From: Endothia cerciana
Taxonomy: Eukaryota > Ascomycota > Sordariomycetes > Diaporthales > Cryphonectriaceae
Assembly (NCBI GenBank): GCA_026119935.1
Contig: JALRMH010000007.1
Coordinates: 434,001 to 498,000, forward strand
DNA: 64,000 nt
Direction: 5' to 3'
This document shows, piece by piece, positions 11,501-22,497 of the stretch. The position numbers were made by a program, and so were the translations under genes. Below the pieces are notes generated by a model. The model did not search any database. It had not been told where the DNA came from and saw only the letters and a list, made by a program, of their open reading frames with translations. How positions within the stretch are numbered: the first letter of the stretch is position 1; each line of letters starts with the position of its first letter.

Positions 11501-12132
11501 ACGAGGTTCTTTTCATTGGGGTTGACCCAATCGACCGTGTCAAAGTAGGGCTTCCACTCCTTCATGGCCTGGGCAAGACCACTTCCTTGCACATGGCCGT
11601 TGACGCCGTTGGCCTGGCCATTGGCTGGTTGCTGTTTCTGCAACAGCATCCGGCCCAGCATGCTGCCCTTCTCCCGAATGTGCTTTGTCAACGCCCGGGT
11701 GTCGACGCCGTACATGGCAGGTATGCCCTGCTCTTTCAACCATGTGCCCAAGGAAGAGGTCGCCAGGAAGTGCGAGTAGTCCTCGCCCGAGTAGGAGGCC
11801 GTGACGAGACCGGCAATATGGATCTGGGAGGATTCGAAATGCGCGGGAAGGTCGCGCAGGAGCTCGTCCATGGTCTCCCTCGAGGGGACACCATAGTTGC
11901 CAACTAATGGAAAGGTGATGACGAGAATCTGGCCGCGGTAGGAGGGGTCTGTGATGGACTCTGGGTAGCCCACCATGCCAGTCTGGAAGACCAGCTCACC
12001 GGCGATGCTCTTGCGGGCACCGAAGCTGTAGCCCTGGTAGGCCAAGCCATCTTCCAATTCCAAGCAAATGACGTCGTCTTCCTTGGTCTCGTGGAGACGA
12101 GCCGTAGCGGGAGGGAAGGCTTTCGAAGCCAT
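2585..12132 (-). CDS. ura2: CAD-type pyrimidine multienzyme: glutamine-dependent carbamoyl-phosphate synthetase / inactive dihydroorotase / aspartate transcarbamylase
   Basis: It catalyses the first two steps of UMP synthesis: carbamoyl phosphate from glutamine, bicarbonate and ATP, then carbamoyl aspartate. Deduced exons on the complement are 11493-12132, 8972-11439, 2699-6259 and 2585-2641, giving 2,241 residues, the usual size for fungal URA2/pyr-3/pyrABCN. Domain order: glutamine amidotransferase (nucleophile Cys near residue 316 in FGICLGHQ, then HPES), two CPSase ATP-grasp halves, a dihydroorotase-like domain, a linker with a PKA-like RRGS site, and ATCase with STRTS (about 1989), HPTQ (about 2068) and HPLPR (about 2200). 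The dihydroorotase-like domain lacks the metal-binding HxH (PGLVNIAAF where active enzymes have PGLIDVHVH), as is known for fungal CAD proteins, so a separate dihydroorotase is needed. Introns: 53 bp; 2,712 bp (phase 0, after residue 1036); and a 57 bp GC-AG intron whose removal joins YFRQ to MKYGLY. Feedback inhibition by UTP is known for the family. Confidence 0.95.
6333..8152 (-). pseudogene. Decayed GIY-YIG nuclease-like gene with C2H2 zinc finger and PIP box, nested in the CAD intron
   Basis: A protein can be followed from an ATG at 8152 (MDRHSTLDTQILSLWVF) only by changing frame about four times: near 8045, within the CTGCC-type repeat near 7980, near 7655 and near 7540. Each step is a one-base offset, so these look like frameshifts, not introns. 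The reconstructed order is: an N-terminal region with LFAQKNLYFARFF; a GIY-YIG core (AIYAIV then LYIGSGT, Arg in ARMRQYD, Glu in IAIEATF); a C2H2 finger (C-x2-C-x12-H-x5-H, YVCVPC to TEYH); serine-rich repeats of about 20-25 residues; and QNTITDFF at 6387-6410. The last 398 codons (7529-6333) are one intact ORF. From memory, similar GIY-YIG proteins of unknown role occur in other fungi. Same strand as the host gene. Function is unknown; a homing-type mobile gene is an inference. Confidence 0.7.
8205..8345. repeat. Imperfect tandem duplication in the CAD intron
   Basis: Two related segments of roughly 80-90 bp lie in tandem; each contains GAAGGTGCAACCC, a TTGAGA-GGCGTAATT block and a downstream CTCGGGCA block. 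They differ by scattered substitutions and small indels. No coding signal is seen in them. Confidence 0.5.
8615..8785. repeat. 15 bp minisatellite in the CAD intron
   Basis: Tandem copies of a 15 bp unit, GAGCGTCCAGTGCGA and variants, with about five nearly perfect copies in the centre (8690-8770) and degenerate copies at the left. Because the period is a multiple of three, the minus strand reads as a repeated LDALA peptide that simply extends the CAD exon frame past the donor. That peptide is intronic, not part of CAD. Confidence 0.8.
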
Positions 12133-15100
12133 CGTGTACAGAGGGGGGCGTTGTGGGAAACGAAGCGTCAGCAGGCGCAGGGCTTGAGGCCGAAGTCCTC
12201 CGCAAGCTCACGCAGGGGAGCTCGAGTACTCGAGGGTCTTCAACAATATAGAAGTTTGTTTTTAACAATTGACCATGATCGATTGGCCGACGACCTCGTC
12301 ACCAGTTAGGAGACGAAATTGTATAGAAGGACAAATTGAAACACCTTCAGCCTTGTATCCGCCGAGGTTTATGAGGAAGGGAAGGGGATTGAAAAGGAAG
12401 AAGAGAAAGAAGGGCCTCTAGTGAATTGATCAATAATGGCTTGCTCCCCACTAAAGACAACATTTTTTTCTTCTTCGCTGTCTCTTCAAGGGTCATGCCC
12501 CTGTTCGTCAGCTTCCGATAAGGCTCTTATCGGCCTTCTAGCGCGGGGGGGCGAGAGTGCATGCAAGTCAGGGCCTGACCTTCAATTGGCAGACGTGCTT
12601 CGTCCAAGAGACCAAAAAATTAGCTCCTCTCCCTGCTGAGCCTCCAGGGCTGCAAGTGCTGCAGATTGTCAGGGCTGTTGTCAGCCCCATATTGCCAGCT
12701 GGCAGGGCTGGATGCTCCATTAGACAGCGAACCCTATATGGACAAGTTGAGACTACGACTGACGGGAATATATTTCAAGAGCCCCTTGAGACCTGTGTAG
12801 TGCTTGCATCGGACTCGGGATATATTTAGACCGGTCGATCGATCAAAGGAACGGTGGGCATCCACTTGATGCGCAAAAATTTACAGCCATGTGTGCGTTT
12901 GCGCTCTGAAGCCGGGCAGCCACAAGCATCAGAGGGCATTCTTATGTACTACTACGTACTACAAGATCTAGTCGCTTACCACTACCACAGGAATTAGCCT
13001 CGTCGACAATTGACTATGTACTATGAGAAAGTAGCAAACACGTTCTAGTTTGCGTATTACGGAAGCCACTTTGGTGTAACTTACGAATGGGAAGACATAA
13101 TACATAATGCTGCAGGGTGAACTTCATAACTCGGCTCCGAGCCGAGTTACCCCACATGAATCCGGACCCGGACACGGGGGGCTCGACGGAGCACGGGACA
13201 CCGCCGATTTGGCCCTGGAGCACACAGCCTGCTCATCTACTGCACTGTCGCTAGGCAGAAGACATCCGATAGGAGAATGATACCAAATAACAATTATTCA
13301 TCGGATGATGACGTCTCAGCTGGGATGATCACATTCGTGTTGGACATGCTCTTGGGCGTGTTGACCCACGGTGGGTCAAACTACAAGATGTTATACCATG
13401 ATGTCCCACCAATTACTAAAGCAGCCTACCATATACTATGTAACACTGTAGTTTGGGCCGGCGGGGCTCGACATCTCTGGTTGAGCATCCCTTCATCTGT
13501 TTCTGTTCGGGTGGATGTCGATCGAGTCTGTGGTGTTTCGTGGCCAGTGAGCCCTGGTTAAGCGCCCCTGCTTCCAGACTAGCGCAGAGTCTCCTCCTTC
13601 ACCGCCGCATTGCACACCTCAGATGTTGTGTGCGAGGGTGATACTGCAGACCTACGTATGCTGGTAAGCCCCTCACCGATTCGCAAAAGCGTCTCAAGTC
13701 AGATCCGGCATATCTTCCCATGGCGTGGTTTCGACCGTTGGGTTATCCCCCACCGGTACACACAGACCACGGGAACCTGAGACTGAGGTCTGGTGACGGT
13801 AGTGCAGGTGCGGTCCGACAGAGTGCAAAGCCTTTTGGTGTCTTATTTGGGTGTCCTGACGGGCGATATCTGATACACTGTTCCGCGTCTCCACGAGGGG
13901 TGATTCGATGCTGCATGTGACGCGTTCGATGCAGATGCCAAAGCCGGTGTGTGGAGCCAGGGAAGGGTTTGCGCCACCACACTGCCGCGCATATACATAG
14001 ATGCGTCGGTTTATGGTAGTATGCGGAGCATTATGACCGCCGGGATGGCCACATGCATCGTAGACTAGACCGGAGACTGAGACTCTGGCGAGAGTGGTTT
14101 GTCTTAGTCTCACACGGGCTCGTCTGAGATGGTGAGGGCTTGGAACCCGAGCCTGCCCTCCCTGTCCTCCCTGTTGCGGTACCAGGCCTGGCTCGGGATG
14201 GCGTGCCTGAAGATCACTGGTGATGACGGGCGAGACCTGCGGATTCCATGAATGATACGTCGGAATTTATCTCGTCGCCTCCTCAATCTCGAGATCGAAG
14301 CCCACCTCTGGACCACCAGAGGAGGGGTGGGAGGTGGGCGACCACTGACCGTGGATACCGAGTTCGTGAGGGTCAACCGGCCCTCTGGGCGTGCCAATCA
14401 GTGAGGGCATTGCTAAACGTGCGGTCAATATGCGGGCCATCCCACGCGCCAATGAATGCAGTCACCCGCCCACCTCGAATCCCCCCATCTTGCAGGCCCG
14501 CGCAGGCTCTTGCAGGCTTGTGCAGCTAGGCCGGCCCACTCGATCCCACCCAGAGTCATGCGGCCGATCTGGGGAACATGCCCTGTTTTGGCGCAGAGAT
14601 AACGCCAGTTTAATATCGACATGCGGCCGCCTGCATCAGCCTGGGCCTGGGCCAGGGCCAGGACCTGGACAGGTCAGTCCTTACACAACAGACGATCGCT
14701 GCGGCCTTGGTCCGCACAGTATATCTTCTTTGCCCTGGTGCCAAGACTGCACCGCGAACTGTCAACTCTTCCAGGTCCTCTTCCTCGTTTCTGGAGCCTT
14801 GGTTTGCGGTCGAGAAAACCCTTTGCAGAGTTCAGTGCAGGCCTGGACTCTTTGCTCCGTTGAGCCTCGATCTGAGATCACCTGCACGGGCCGCAATCCT
14901 GAATAGCACCTGCCCCAGTGGGTGACCCTGGTAATTACAGCGACAGGGGCGCCCTGTCCTACCCAACCTTGCCTCCCGAAGGTCGTCTCATCAGCCCAAA
15001 TCGCGCTCTGCGCGCTCCCATCCTCCTTCTTGTAAACATCCTCCCTCTTCAGCCAGCTCTATCCTGACGACGACGCTGTGCTACCTAGAGCCGAACGTCA

Positions 15101-15303
15101 GAGGAGGATCGTCTCCGTGTCATCAGCTCCTGAGATCAGTCCCTGGGAACCCAGAGGAGCTACGACACATCGTCCTCACCTAGAGCTCGTCCCGCCTAGG
15201 TTGAACCTCCTTGTTGACCTCGACCAGCCTCATCTATACTCAGAGTGTTGATTCGGTGGTCTTCCATGGCGCGGCCAGACTCATGAACAGAGCGGGCAAC
15301 AAG
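12133..15303. other. Divergent promoter region between CAD and the TRP-like channel
   Basis: This 3.2 kb spacer holds the upstream regions of two divergently transcribed genes. Several short ORFs (for example 13277-13561, 14391-14906) show no motif or repeat support and look like chance frames. A pyrimidine-rich stretch at about 14965-15250 probably belongs to the 5' leader of the channel transcript. A short perfect hairpin lies at 13127-13149. I see no RNA gene. Confidence 0.5.
13127..13149. repeat. Perfect 10 bp hairpin with 3-base loop
   Basis: The arms TAACTCGGCT and AGCCGAGTTA flank the loop CCG. It could be a DNA palindrome bound by a dimeric (for example zinc-cluster, CGG-type) regulator or a chance inverted repeat; each arm contains CGG/CCG triplets. 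It lies about 1 kb upstream of the CAD start. Confidence 0.4.
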
Positions 15304-18300
15304 ATGCCCGCGCGGAGGATACTGTCGTTCTCCAACCTGCTCGACTCCCTGAGGAGCACCCGCCGCGGAGACGACGGTGAAGATGAGCGTGAGCCCTACT
15401 CGCGCATGAGGCACGCAACGGCAGATTTCACCGAGGCCGACGACGATGACGACTCCAACGACGGACTCGAGGCGGACGAGGATCCGCCCAGGAGGCGCGA
15501 CTCCGGCACTGTCCTGCCCCTGTTCTCGGAATCCCACCTCGACTCTCTGCCGATTTATAGCATAACACATGCTATCCGGATCATCGTGCAGACCCGCACT
15601 GAGACAACGTTGACATGGGATCAGCTGCGCTCTCCGCAGGTGTCTCAGTTCCTCGTCAAACCTATGCAGGTGCAAATCCGCCAGCAGCACTTTTCGAGAG
15701 CTACCATCTACGCACTCATGGCCAACTGCCTGCAGTTCTCGAAGGAGGGACAGCTGAACCCAGGGAATGCTGGTGCAAGTAGCACTAGGGCCAAAGTCTG
15801 CGAGCTGTTGGCGATTAAGTTGTTAAAGGAGTACACTACCAGAGAACTCATAGACGCGCTCTCATACGACTTCTATCCGCTGCAAGGTCTGCCGGGCGTA
15901 CAGACGCCAGTCACACCACGGGATGGAAGGTCCAAGCAAGCTGCCGCGAGGACCTCGACCCTCGAGGTTGCTATACGTACCTCCGCCAAGCACTTTCTTG
16001 CGCATCCGCTCGTCGTGCAGCAGCTGGAGGCCATCTGGAATGGTGCCATCAGCTTCTATTCCTCGGCCGACAATCTACACCGTTCCAATGTCAGCGGTTC
16101 GCTACCATCCCCCAACGGTCATAGCCCTGGTCGCGCCGGCAATGGCAACGAGAGGACACCTCTTCTCAATCTTCAGAAGGGATCCGAACGGAACAGGGAG
16201 CCTGCTGCCCAGCCTGCAAGACGCACGGTCACCCTGTACGATCCACGTAACGCCTCTATGTTTAAGCTGTCCCGAATGCGAGTCCCGCGGTACAGGCAAT
16301 TCTTCTCAACCTGCTCGCTCGCCATCCTGATAGGCCTGTTCTTGGCTGTCCTCATCGAGAGATCTCACAGCATTACCAGTCTGGAGTTGATTTTCTGGCT
16401 CTGGAGTGCTGGTTTCATGTTGGACGAGCTTGTTGGCTTCACGGAGCAAGGCTTCTCGCTTTACATTATGTCGTTCTGGAATATTTTTGACCTGGGGATC
16501 CTCGTATTGCTGATCATCTACTACTGCATGCGGATCTACACGGTATTTCTGGTAGGCTCCTCCACAGGCATCGATGCTTACGACGTTCTGGCCGCAAATG
16601 CAGTCCTTCTGCTGCCACGAATCTTCTCCGTCCTCGACCACTATCCCTATTTCTCTCAGATCATCCTCGCGATGAAGATCATGAGCGTGGACCTAGCAGC
16701 AGTTTTTGTTTTGATATTCATCTCTTGCAGCGGCTTCTTCGTCTTCTTCCTCGCGAACACCAAATCGGACGCTGCTGAGGTGGCGTTCAAGCTCTTCCAG
16801 TTATTGATGGGCTTCACGCCCGCGGCCTGGGACGTGTGGGTGCTACCTTTATCCCCTGCAAATGATGATATTTCTCGTTGATCAAGAACTGACATGCCGC
16901 CTGTCAGCTGGCCTGAATACTCATGGCTCGATAAGGCACTGATGGTGCTGTTTCTCATCATTTGCCACTTTGTCGTTGTGTAAGTATTCTCATGGGAGTG
17001 TGAACCTCCCTGTGCGATAATTCCTTCCGGGGACATGTCTCTGATTGAGAGCTGCCGATCGAGACGACATGGCGGCGGCCGATGTCAATCAGAATGATTC
17101 GCAAACCTTGCGGGTCGGTTTCTGGAGCCCGGGAGCATTGAACTGACATTACGATCTAGAACGGTACTCATTACGGTGCTCACCAACTCGTTCATGTCCA
17201 TCGCCTCCAATGCGAAGGAGGAACACCAGTGAGTGGCTCCTGGACTCGGGTCCTGTGTTGATTCCTCCTAGCTAAGAATTTCCTACCTCAGGTTCCTATT
17301 CGCGATCAACACGATCGCCATGGTCAAAGACCAGTCCCTGTTCTCGTACGTTGCCCCGGGGAACTTATTTGCATGGGTCTTGATGCCGCTTCGCTATTGC
17401 ATGCCGTTACGCCATTTTGTCTGGCTTAATCGCACCATCATCAAGATCACGCACTTCCCGCTACTGCTTTTGATATATCTGTACGAGAAACAAATTCTGG
17501 CTCCGTCTATGTATGAGCCAACAGACTTTGTGGACAACCCGGGAATGGGTCGGGCGAGGGCCATATCGATCAATCCTGTTGGGAGACCATCGCTATTTTC
17601 GCCTACAACTCGCATCCGGGAGGAGTCCGTAGCTGGCTTTCAGCAAGACCGTGCACTGGAGGAGGTCTTCCGCCGGACGCCAGATCTTGCATCCTTGCGG
17701 ACGCAGAAACTGAACGAGCGCAGGAAGGCACAGAACGCTATCCGGAATTGGATGGACCAGAACGATGCCATTCCAGAGTCTCCCAACCACCTCGCTCCAT
17801 TAGACGGCCGGGCACAGCAGGATTGGGCACGAAAGCTCAGTTTGGGAAGAGATGGACCTCCACGGAGACGACATATCTCGGAGACCAGATCTGTCGCAAG
17901 TGATCCCGCGGATCTCATTTCGAACAGCGGTTTCCAGGCAGCCAATGAGGGTTATTTTGATACCATTGACCGCAGAGATCACGCAGAACACACCATTTTG
18001 AAAGATCAGGACGCTGATGATGAGCTGGTCACGAACGACGAAGACGAGGATGAAGCTACGGCACCCAGCCGACACAGCAACACGAGGTCTAGAGCGGATG
18101 ACATGGAAGACTATTTCAGGACGCCAGTCGCAACACGGCTCAACGCCAACATAATACCGACGTCCCTCGATACTTCGCATCGATCACCCATGCGTCAGCA
18201 GCAGCCTCAACCGCCGAAACGCGCAGGCTTACACGGCCGTACTCTTTCCACGAACACGATCCTCTACAACCCACCAAACATCTCCCGTCGACTTCTTGAT

Positions 18301-19188
18301 GATGAAAAGACGTCCCCGGGGGCCGCGCAAGCCAAGAGTCGGCCTCGGCTAATCAGCGCTCGGCCAACACCAGTTCAGAGTCCGGTGCCTCGATCGCCGC
18401 GGCGCACGACCTTCCTCGAATCTTCTCGCCCTCGTCCAGTCATGCCGGCTCGAGAAGCTATGCATACAACAGCCAACATCCATCGTTCCGGAAAGGGCAT
18501 GACCACTGATTCAAATGGTCCATGGCGCGGCAAACCGCGTCGCTTGTCCTCGTCCGATCTGCTCGACGTTCAGTCTGATCTAGCCGGCATGGCGGATCAC
18601 GACGCCTTTGGCGGTGTACCTTCTAGCTTCGTGACACAGATGGCAATGGCCACCGGAATGATTACACCAGGTGGGCAGCGAACCAACGAGAATGCTCGGC
18701 GGGAGCGTGATAACGACCGCGACCGGATGAGTCGTTTAGTGTTGGCACGGATGAAGACGCTCGAGGAAGGCTTCGCAGACGTGGTCAAGGAGATGAGAGG
18801 GTTCCAAAGATCCTCGGCCATGCCCTCCACGGCCCACACCTCCGCTAGCGAAGGAACGGGGTCGATCAGCTGGCATGGCGAAGGCGATGAGACGGTCCGG
18901 CCTTTCACGAACCTGTATAAGGAAAGAACAGGTGGAAGCTCCGCTGGGAAGCTTTCCAAAGCGGGATCAAGCGGAAAGGTCACGCGGCCTGTTAGTCGGA
19001 GAAGCGGCGATAAGTCGAATCGAAACAGCGTGATTTTGCGATCTCCTGTCGGTTCTCAGGGAGGCGGCTATAAGGGCAAGGGAAAGCTGGTCGAGACGAG
19101 TGGGGAAGATGACTCGGACGACTCAGACGCCGGCAGATCTGGAGTTGTTCAGCGACGGAGCCTCGTGAGGAGAGGAAGTTCTGTCTGA
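15304..19188 (+). CDS. TRP-like (Yvc1-type) cation channel with long cytosolic tail
   Basis: Deduced exons are 15304-16835, 16908-16979, 17160-17228 and 17292-19188, giving 1,189 residues from the ATG at 15304; in-frame ATGs at 15283 and 15211 are alternatives. The N-terminal third is cytosolic with an acidic stretch. About six hydrophobic segments follow between residues about 335 and 620, including the pore-side block VFVLIFISCSGFFVFFLAN, and after splicing the conserved FTPAAWDVW and TVLITVLTNSFMSIAS segments typical of fungal TRPY/Yvc1-like 'nonselective cation channel' proteins. A tail of about 500 residues is Ser/Arg/Pro-rich and probably disordered. The family releases calcium from vacuoles or works at other membranes under stretch or oxidation; the actual membrane here is not shown by the sequence. 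Donors used include GTGGGT, GTAAGT and GTGAGT. Confidence 0.8.
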
Positions 19189-19934
19189 GCAGTGGCGGTG
19201 CTGGGAGGAGGTGATACACCTGTCAAGAGGGAGATGGCATGGCATGATTGTCCTTGATTCCTAGGGGCCATCCCCGCGGTCAACAGGCTTGCTTGCATGT
19301 GCGTGGGCGTTCAATGATTGGTTTCTTGCATATCGCATACAGGGTGGCACGGCAAGGCAACGGGAGGAGTAAGCTGGGCTGAGGGTTTCGTCTCGTGCTT
19401 GACCCGGTCTGGGTCTGGCGTGAGGTCATCTTGTCTGGACCAACTGGTCGCGATTACATACCGCGTGCTACTTTACTTATATTCTGCCGCTCAAGCGGTA
19501 GGGAGTAGGGAGATAAATGAAATGCACTGTGCAACTTTGCCCTCCAAACGTATATTTCTAGGCGGCAGCATATCTCGCCGAAGGTTGTCCTTATACATAC
19601 TCTGTGCACTGTAGTCCTGTGGACCAAACCAGATAACACCGCAGGTGTGTTGGATCCACAAAATAACAGTCGTTGATGTTTTCCCGGCCAAAGCGCATGG
19701 TCGAACTCGCATGGTCGAACTCATCAATACCGATGGGCTCCGTATTTCTTTCCTCGGCCTGGCCCACGGATCATGCGTTCCCAGTTGGGCTGTTTCCATT
19801 GCGTATGGCCTTCCTCTCTCCCTCCCTCCCTCCCTCCCTCCCTCTCTCCTCGCGACCCTCTTGTCATCCTTTTGTTCCTGACTCCTATTCCCTATGTCTC
19901 TTTTGACTGTGCCGTTCTGGTTCCGGTTCCGGGC
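19189..19934. other. Convergent spacer with CT-rich microsatellite
   Basis: 3' regions of the channel gene and the small minus-strand gene. A (CTCC)n tract lies at about 19812-19850. Short ORFs here have no support. Confidence 0.5.
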
Positions 19935-20267
19935 CTAGATTCCACCGCCGCTCCTGTCAACGGAGACGTAGTAGTTGCCATTCAGGGTCCGCTGCGCCAG
20001 CTCGTTCTTCTTGAGCGCGCCGGCCTGGTACCGGATGCCCATGCCCACGCCGGCGGCGGTGAGGGTGAGGAGGACGATGCGCGGGTGGCGGGAGCTGTGG
20101 GGACCAAGGGTCATCTTGTCAACGGTTTGGGTCTTCCACCTGGGGGCTACGACATAGGCCGATTTTGAGGATCCGTAGGCGGATGTTATGCAAACTCTGG
20201 AGGCCCAGAGGGGGGGGGGGAAGGGCGGGACGTACGCAAATGGGCGAACATTCCTGAGCGAGTCCAT
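19935..20267 (-). CDS. Small conserved fungal membrane protein, 78 residues
   Basis: Exons on the complement are 20236-20267 and 19935-20139; the 96 bp intron has donor GTACGT and acceptor CCCCCAG. The start at 20267 gives MDSLRNVRPF, joined in frame to AWKTQTVDKMTLGPHSSRH. One hydrophobic segment follows (PRIVLLTLTAAGVGMGI, about residues 31-47), then a basic/polar stretch and the C-terminus YVSVDRSGGGI. The short length, single membrane span and basic flank suggest a mitochondrial or ER single-pass protein. I believe proteins with this architecture and a VSVDRSGGGI-like end are conserved in filamentous fungi, but I know no function. Confidence 0.65.
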   Translation of the reverse strand: MDSLRNVRPFAYVPPFPPPLWASRVCITSAYGSSKSAYVVAPRWKTQTVDKMTLGPHSSRHPRIVLLTLTAAGVGMGIRYQAGALKKNELAQRTLNGNYYVSVDRSGGGI

Positions 20268-20466
20268 GTCTGTCCTATTCAAAAAATCTCCTAATACTGG
20301 AGGGGGGCGGTGTATGATACGATCTATGGTCCACTGCGAGGATTGCAAAGGGGAGTCATATGATCTTTCGAGGCAACAAAACAGGACAGTATCGAAGTTC
20401 GATTGTGCCCGTACTCAAGGGGGGAGATGAAGGGCAGATAGTGACTGGGTTATAGCAGGACACAAG

Positions 20467-20490
20467 ATATATATATATATATATATATAT
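20467..20490. repeat. (AT)12 microsatellite
   Basis: Uninterrupted alternating AT, about 200 bp upstream of the start of the small minus-strand gene at 20267. Confidence 0.9.
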
Positions 20491-21934
20491 GACCAAGAGC
20501 TAGCTTTCTGTTGGGAACGGCAGGGACCAGGAGGCAAAGGAAAAAGCTTGTGGGGATCTTCGACGTGAGTGGCACGCGACGTGTTTCCGCTTCCGGGCGG
20601 CCTCTGCTGGAGCTGATTAATATCGCCCCACCATCATATCATTCCTGGGGTGATCCTGAGATATGCGGGGAAGATAGCCGTGGAGGAGGCGCTGGGAGAG
20701 CTGGCTGGCATCGACGGGAGCGTAGCCTAGGGGGTACCCACTCGTGTGATAAGCCCGCTGTAGCAGGCACTGGGCGTATAGTGCAATGGCCATGGCCCTC
20801 CCTGGCCTTATTATATAAGTCTGCCCATTCAGCCGTCCAGGCGTCTAGATGGCCCCCCTTGAACAATGTCTCCCTTGGCTCACCCATACATACGCCTTCT
20901 TTGAGCCTTCCGCCTTCTGGCCATGAGGACTTGCCCCCCTCCCCTGTGTTGATCCACATGCTGCGGAGGTGTGTAAATACTCAAGAGACAAGAGACATGC
21001 TCCCGCCCTGTGTTAGCACCGGCGACCACAGTGGGCCAAGAGGGTGGCGGGAAAGGCCCGCTCTGGCAAGGCCTGGGGAGCTCCACTGCACGGGGCCAGG
21101 GCACCCTGGCCCCTCGGCTCTGGACCATCCAGAGTTCAACTCCTCGGGGTTCATACTGGCGCCTCTTCTACGCCTTGTCGAAGAAGGCCCGACGATATGT
21201 GATCCCATCCTGCTCAAGGATCAATGACCATGCTCTTTACAGGTGTGCTTCTTATGGCCACAAGGGCACTGGGCGTCTTGGTAAGCACTGTCGCGGGGCC
21301 AGCGGGTGGTTAGGAGACATAGCTCTACGCTCTCTCTCTCTATAGCTCTCCTCTAGGTGTAGCACCGCCTATTCTATCCTGCCGGAGCTCGGACTACCTG
21401 CAGGACTAGTGCAGGCCGTGACACTGCTGCCTTCAGGGCACCAGGTGTTGGTCCATGCAGCCTCGTCACTAACACCTGTCCAACTGTCAACTCCTAGCAG
21501 ACCATCCCTGACCATCGCCACCAGTTGGAGGACGTCCTAGCATCGTTTGGGACTCCGCACCCTCTAGATGCAAACCAGATCGACATGTTGTCAGCTTCGA
21601 GAGGGAGCAGCTGCGGGGCCACGGGACAATAAGGCTGCGCTTGCAAACACCATGCACCTCATGACACCTCCTCTGTCCTAATGCACCCCCTTCACACGAC
21701 ATCCCAATCCCACAGACTCCATCTCCTATAATGACATCCAGATGTTAGAGAGACAACAATACTGCATTAGGCCGGTATGTGATATGCCATGCATCTCCTC
21801 ACATCAGATATCCCAACGAGTCTATTCCCTACTCCTGTGCAAGCCGTCACCGTTGACGCGGCACGGGCTTGATCACTCCCTCAATAGCTCTACCAGCTTC
21901 GGCATCCAAGACAGAACCCCATTGCGGAGACTTA

Positions 21935-22022
21935 TACGTCGGACTAGTGTTATAGGCCAGACCAGACTTATACATCAAACTAGGCTCATACGTCAAAGCA
22001 GGCCCATGCGTCGAGCTAGGGG
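21935..22022 (+). repeat. Degenerate 18 bp minisatellite
   Basis: About five diverged units of 18 bases beginning TACGTC, TAGGCC, TACATC, TACGTC and TGCGTC, each ending in a CTAG/CCAG plus CTTA/CTCA-like block. In one frame it reads as a six-residue LIRQTR-type repeat, but the surrounding ORF (21742-22029) has no other coding support. Confidence 0.6.
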
Positions 22023-22228
22023 ATCATAATCTTGTAATGACCTCCAGCGATGTACTCCTGTCCGCAACAGAATTCAGATCAGTACTGATTCCTCCCACTC
22101 CAGGCCGCCCTCAAGTTGCCTTGCCCTCACGCTAGCCACGGCACAGCATCCCCCTCAACCCCATTTTACTTCGATAGATCACATCCTGCCTTCCCAGGTC
22201 TCCCTGGCTCTCTTCGAACCCATTTCAA

Positions 22229-22275
22229 CTGCTGTCTGCTGTCTGCTGTCTGCTGTCTGCTGTCCGCTGTCTGCC
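22229..22275. repeat. 7 bp tandem repeat (TGCTGTC)n
   Basis: About six copies of TGCTGTC with one C substitution toward the right end. A non-triplet period so close to a gene start argues that this stretch is not coding. Confidence 0.8.
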
Positions 22276-22497
22276 GTCCACCAGGACACTGCTACAACGA
22301 AGCTCTGATGGATGGTGTAGCAACCTTTGCCCCCGCGAAAACCCTCCAGGTATTTGCCCCCAGCGGTCGGATTCGTCTCGGGACCGGTCACCACCGTCAC
22401 TGCACAGCATCAGCATCAATAAGGTCAAGATCGGCAAGACGAGGGGCAGCTAGACCGGGCTATCGAAGCATCGCTCGCAACGGCAGACAACCCCGAG

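Larger units (their letters stand above)
20268..22497. other. Repeat-rich spacer upstream of the 742-residue protein gene
   Basis: No convincing gene. The 238-codon ORF at 20511-21227 is Pro/Gly/Trp/Arg-rich without motif and is probably chance. The region holds an (AT)12 run (20467-20490), an 18 bp minisatellite (about 21935-22022) and a 7 bp repeat (about 22229-22275). The last 75 bases (22423-22497) are open in frame with the next gene and may be coding. Confidence 0.5.

Noticed and set aside
20511..21227. 238-codon ORF as a gene
   Set aside because: Low-complexity Pro/Gly/Trp/Arg composition, no motif, no splice partner, and it overlaps equally long chance frames on the other strand.
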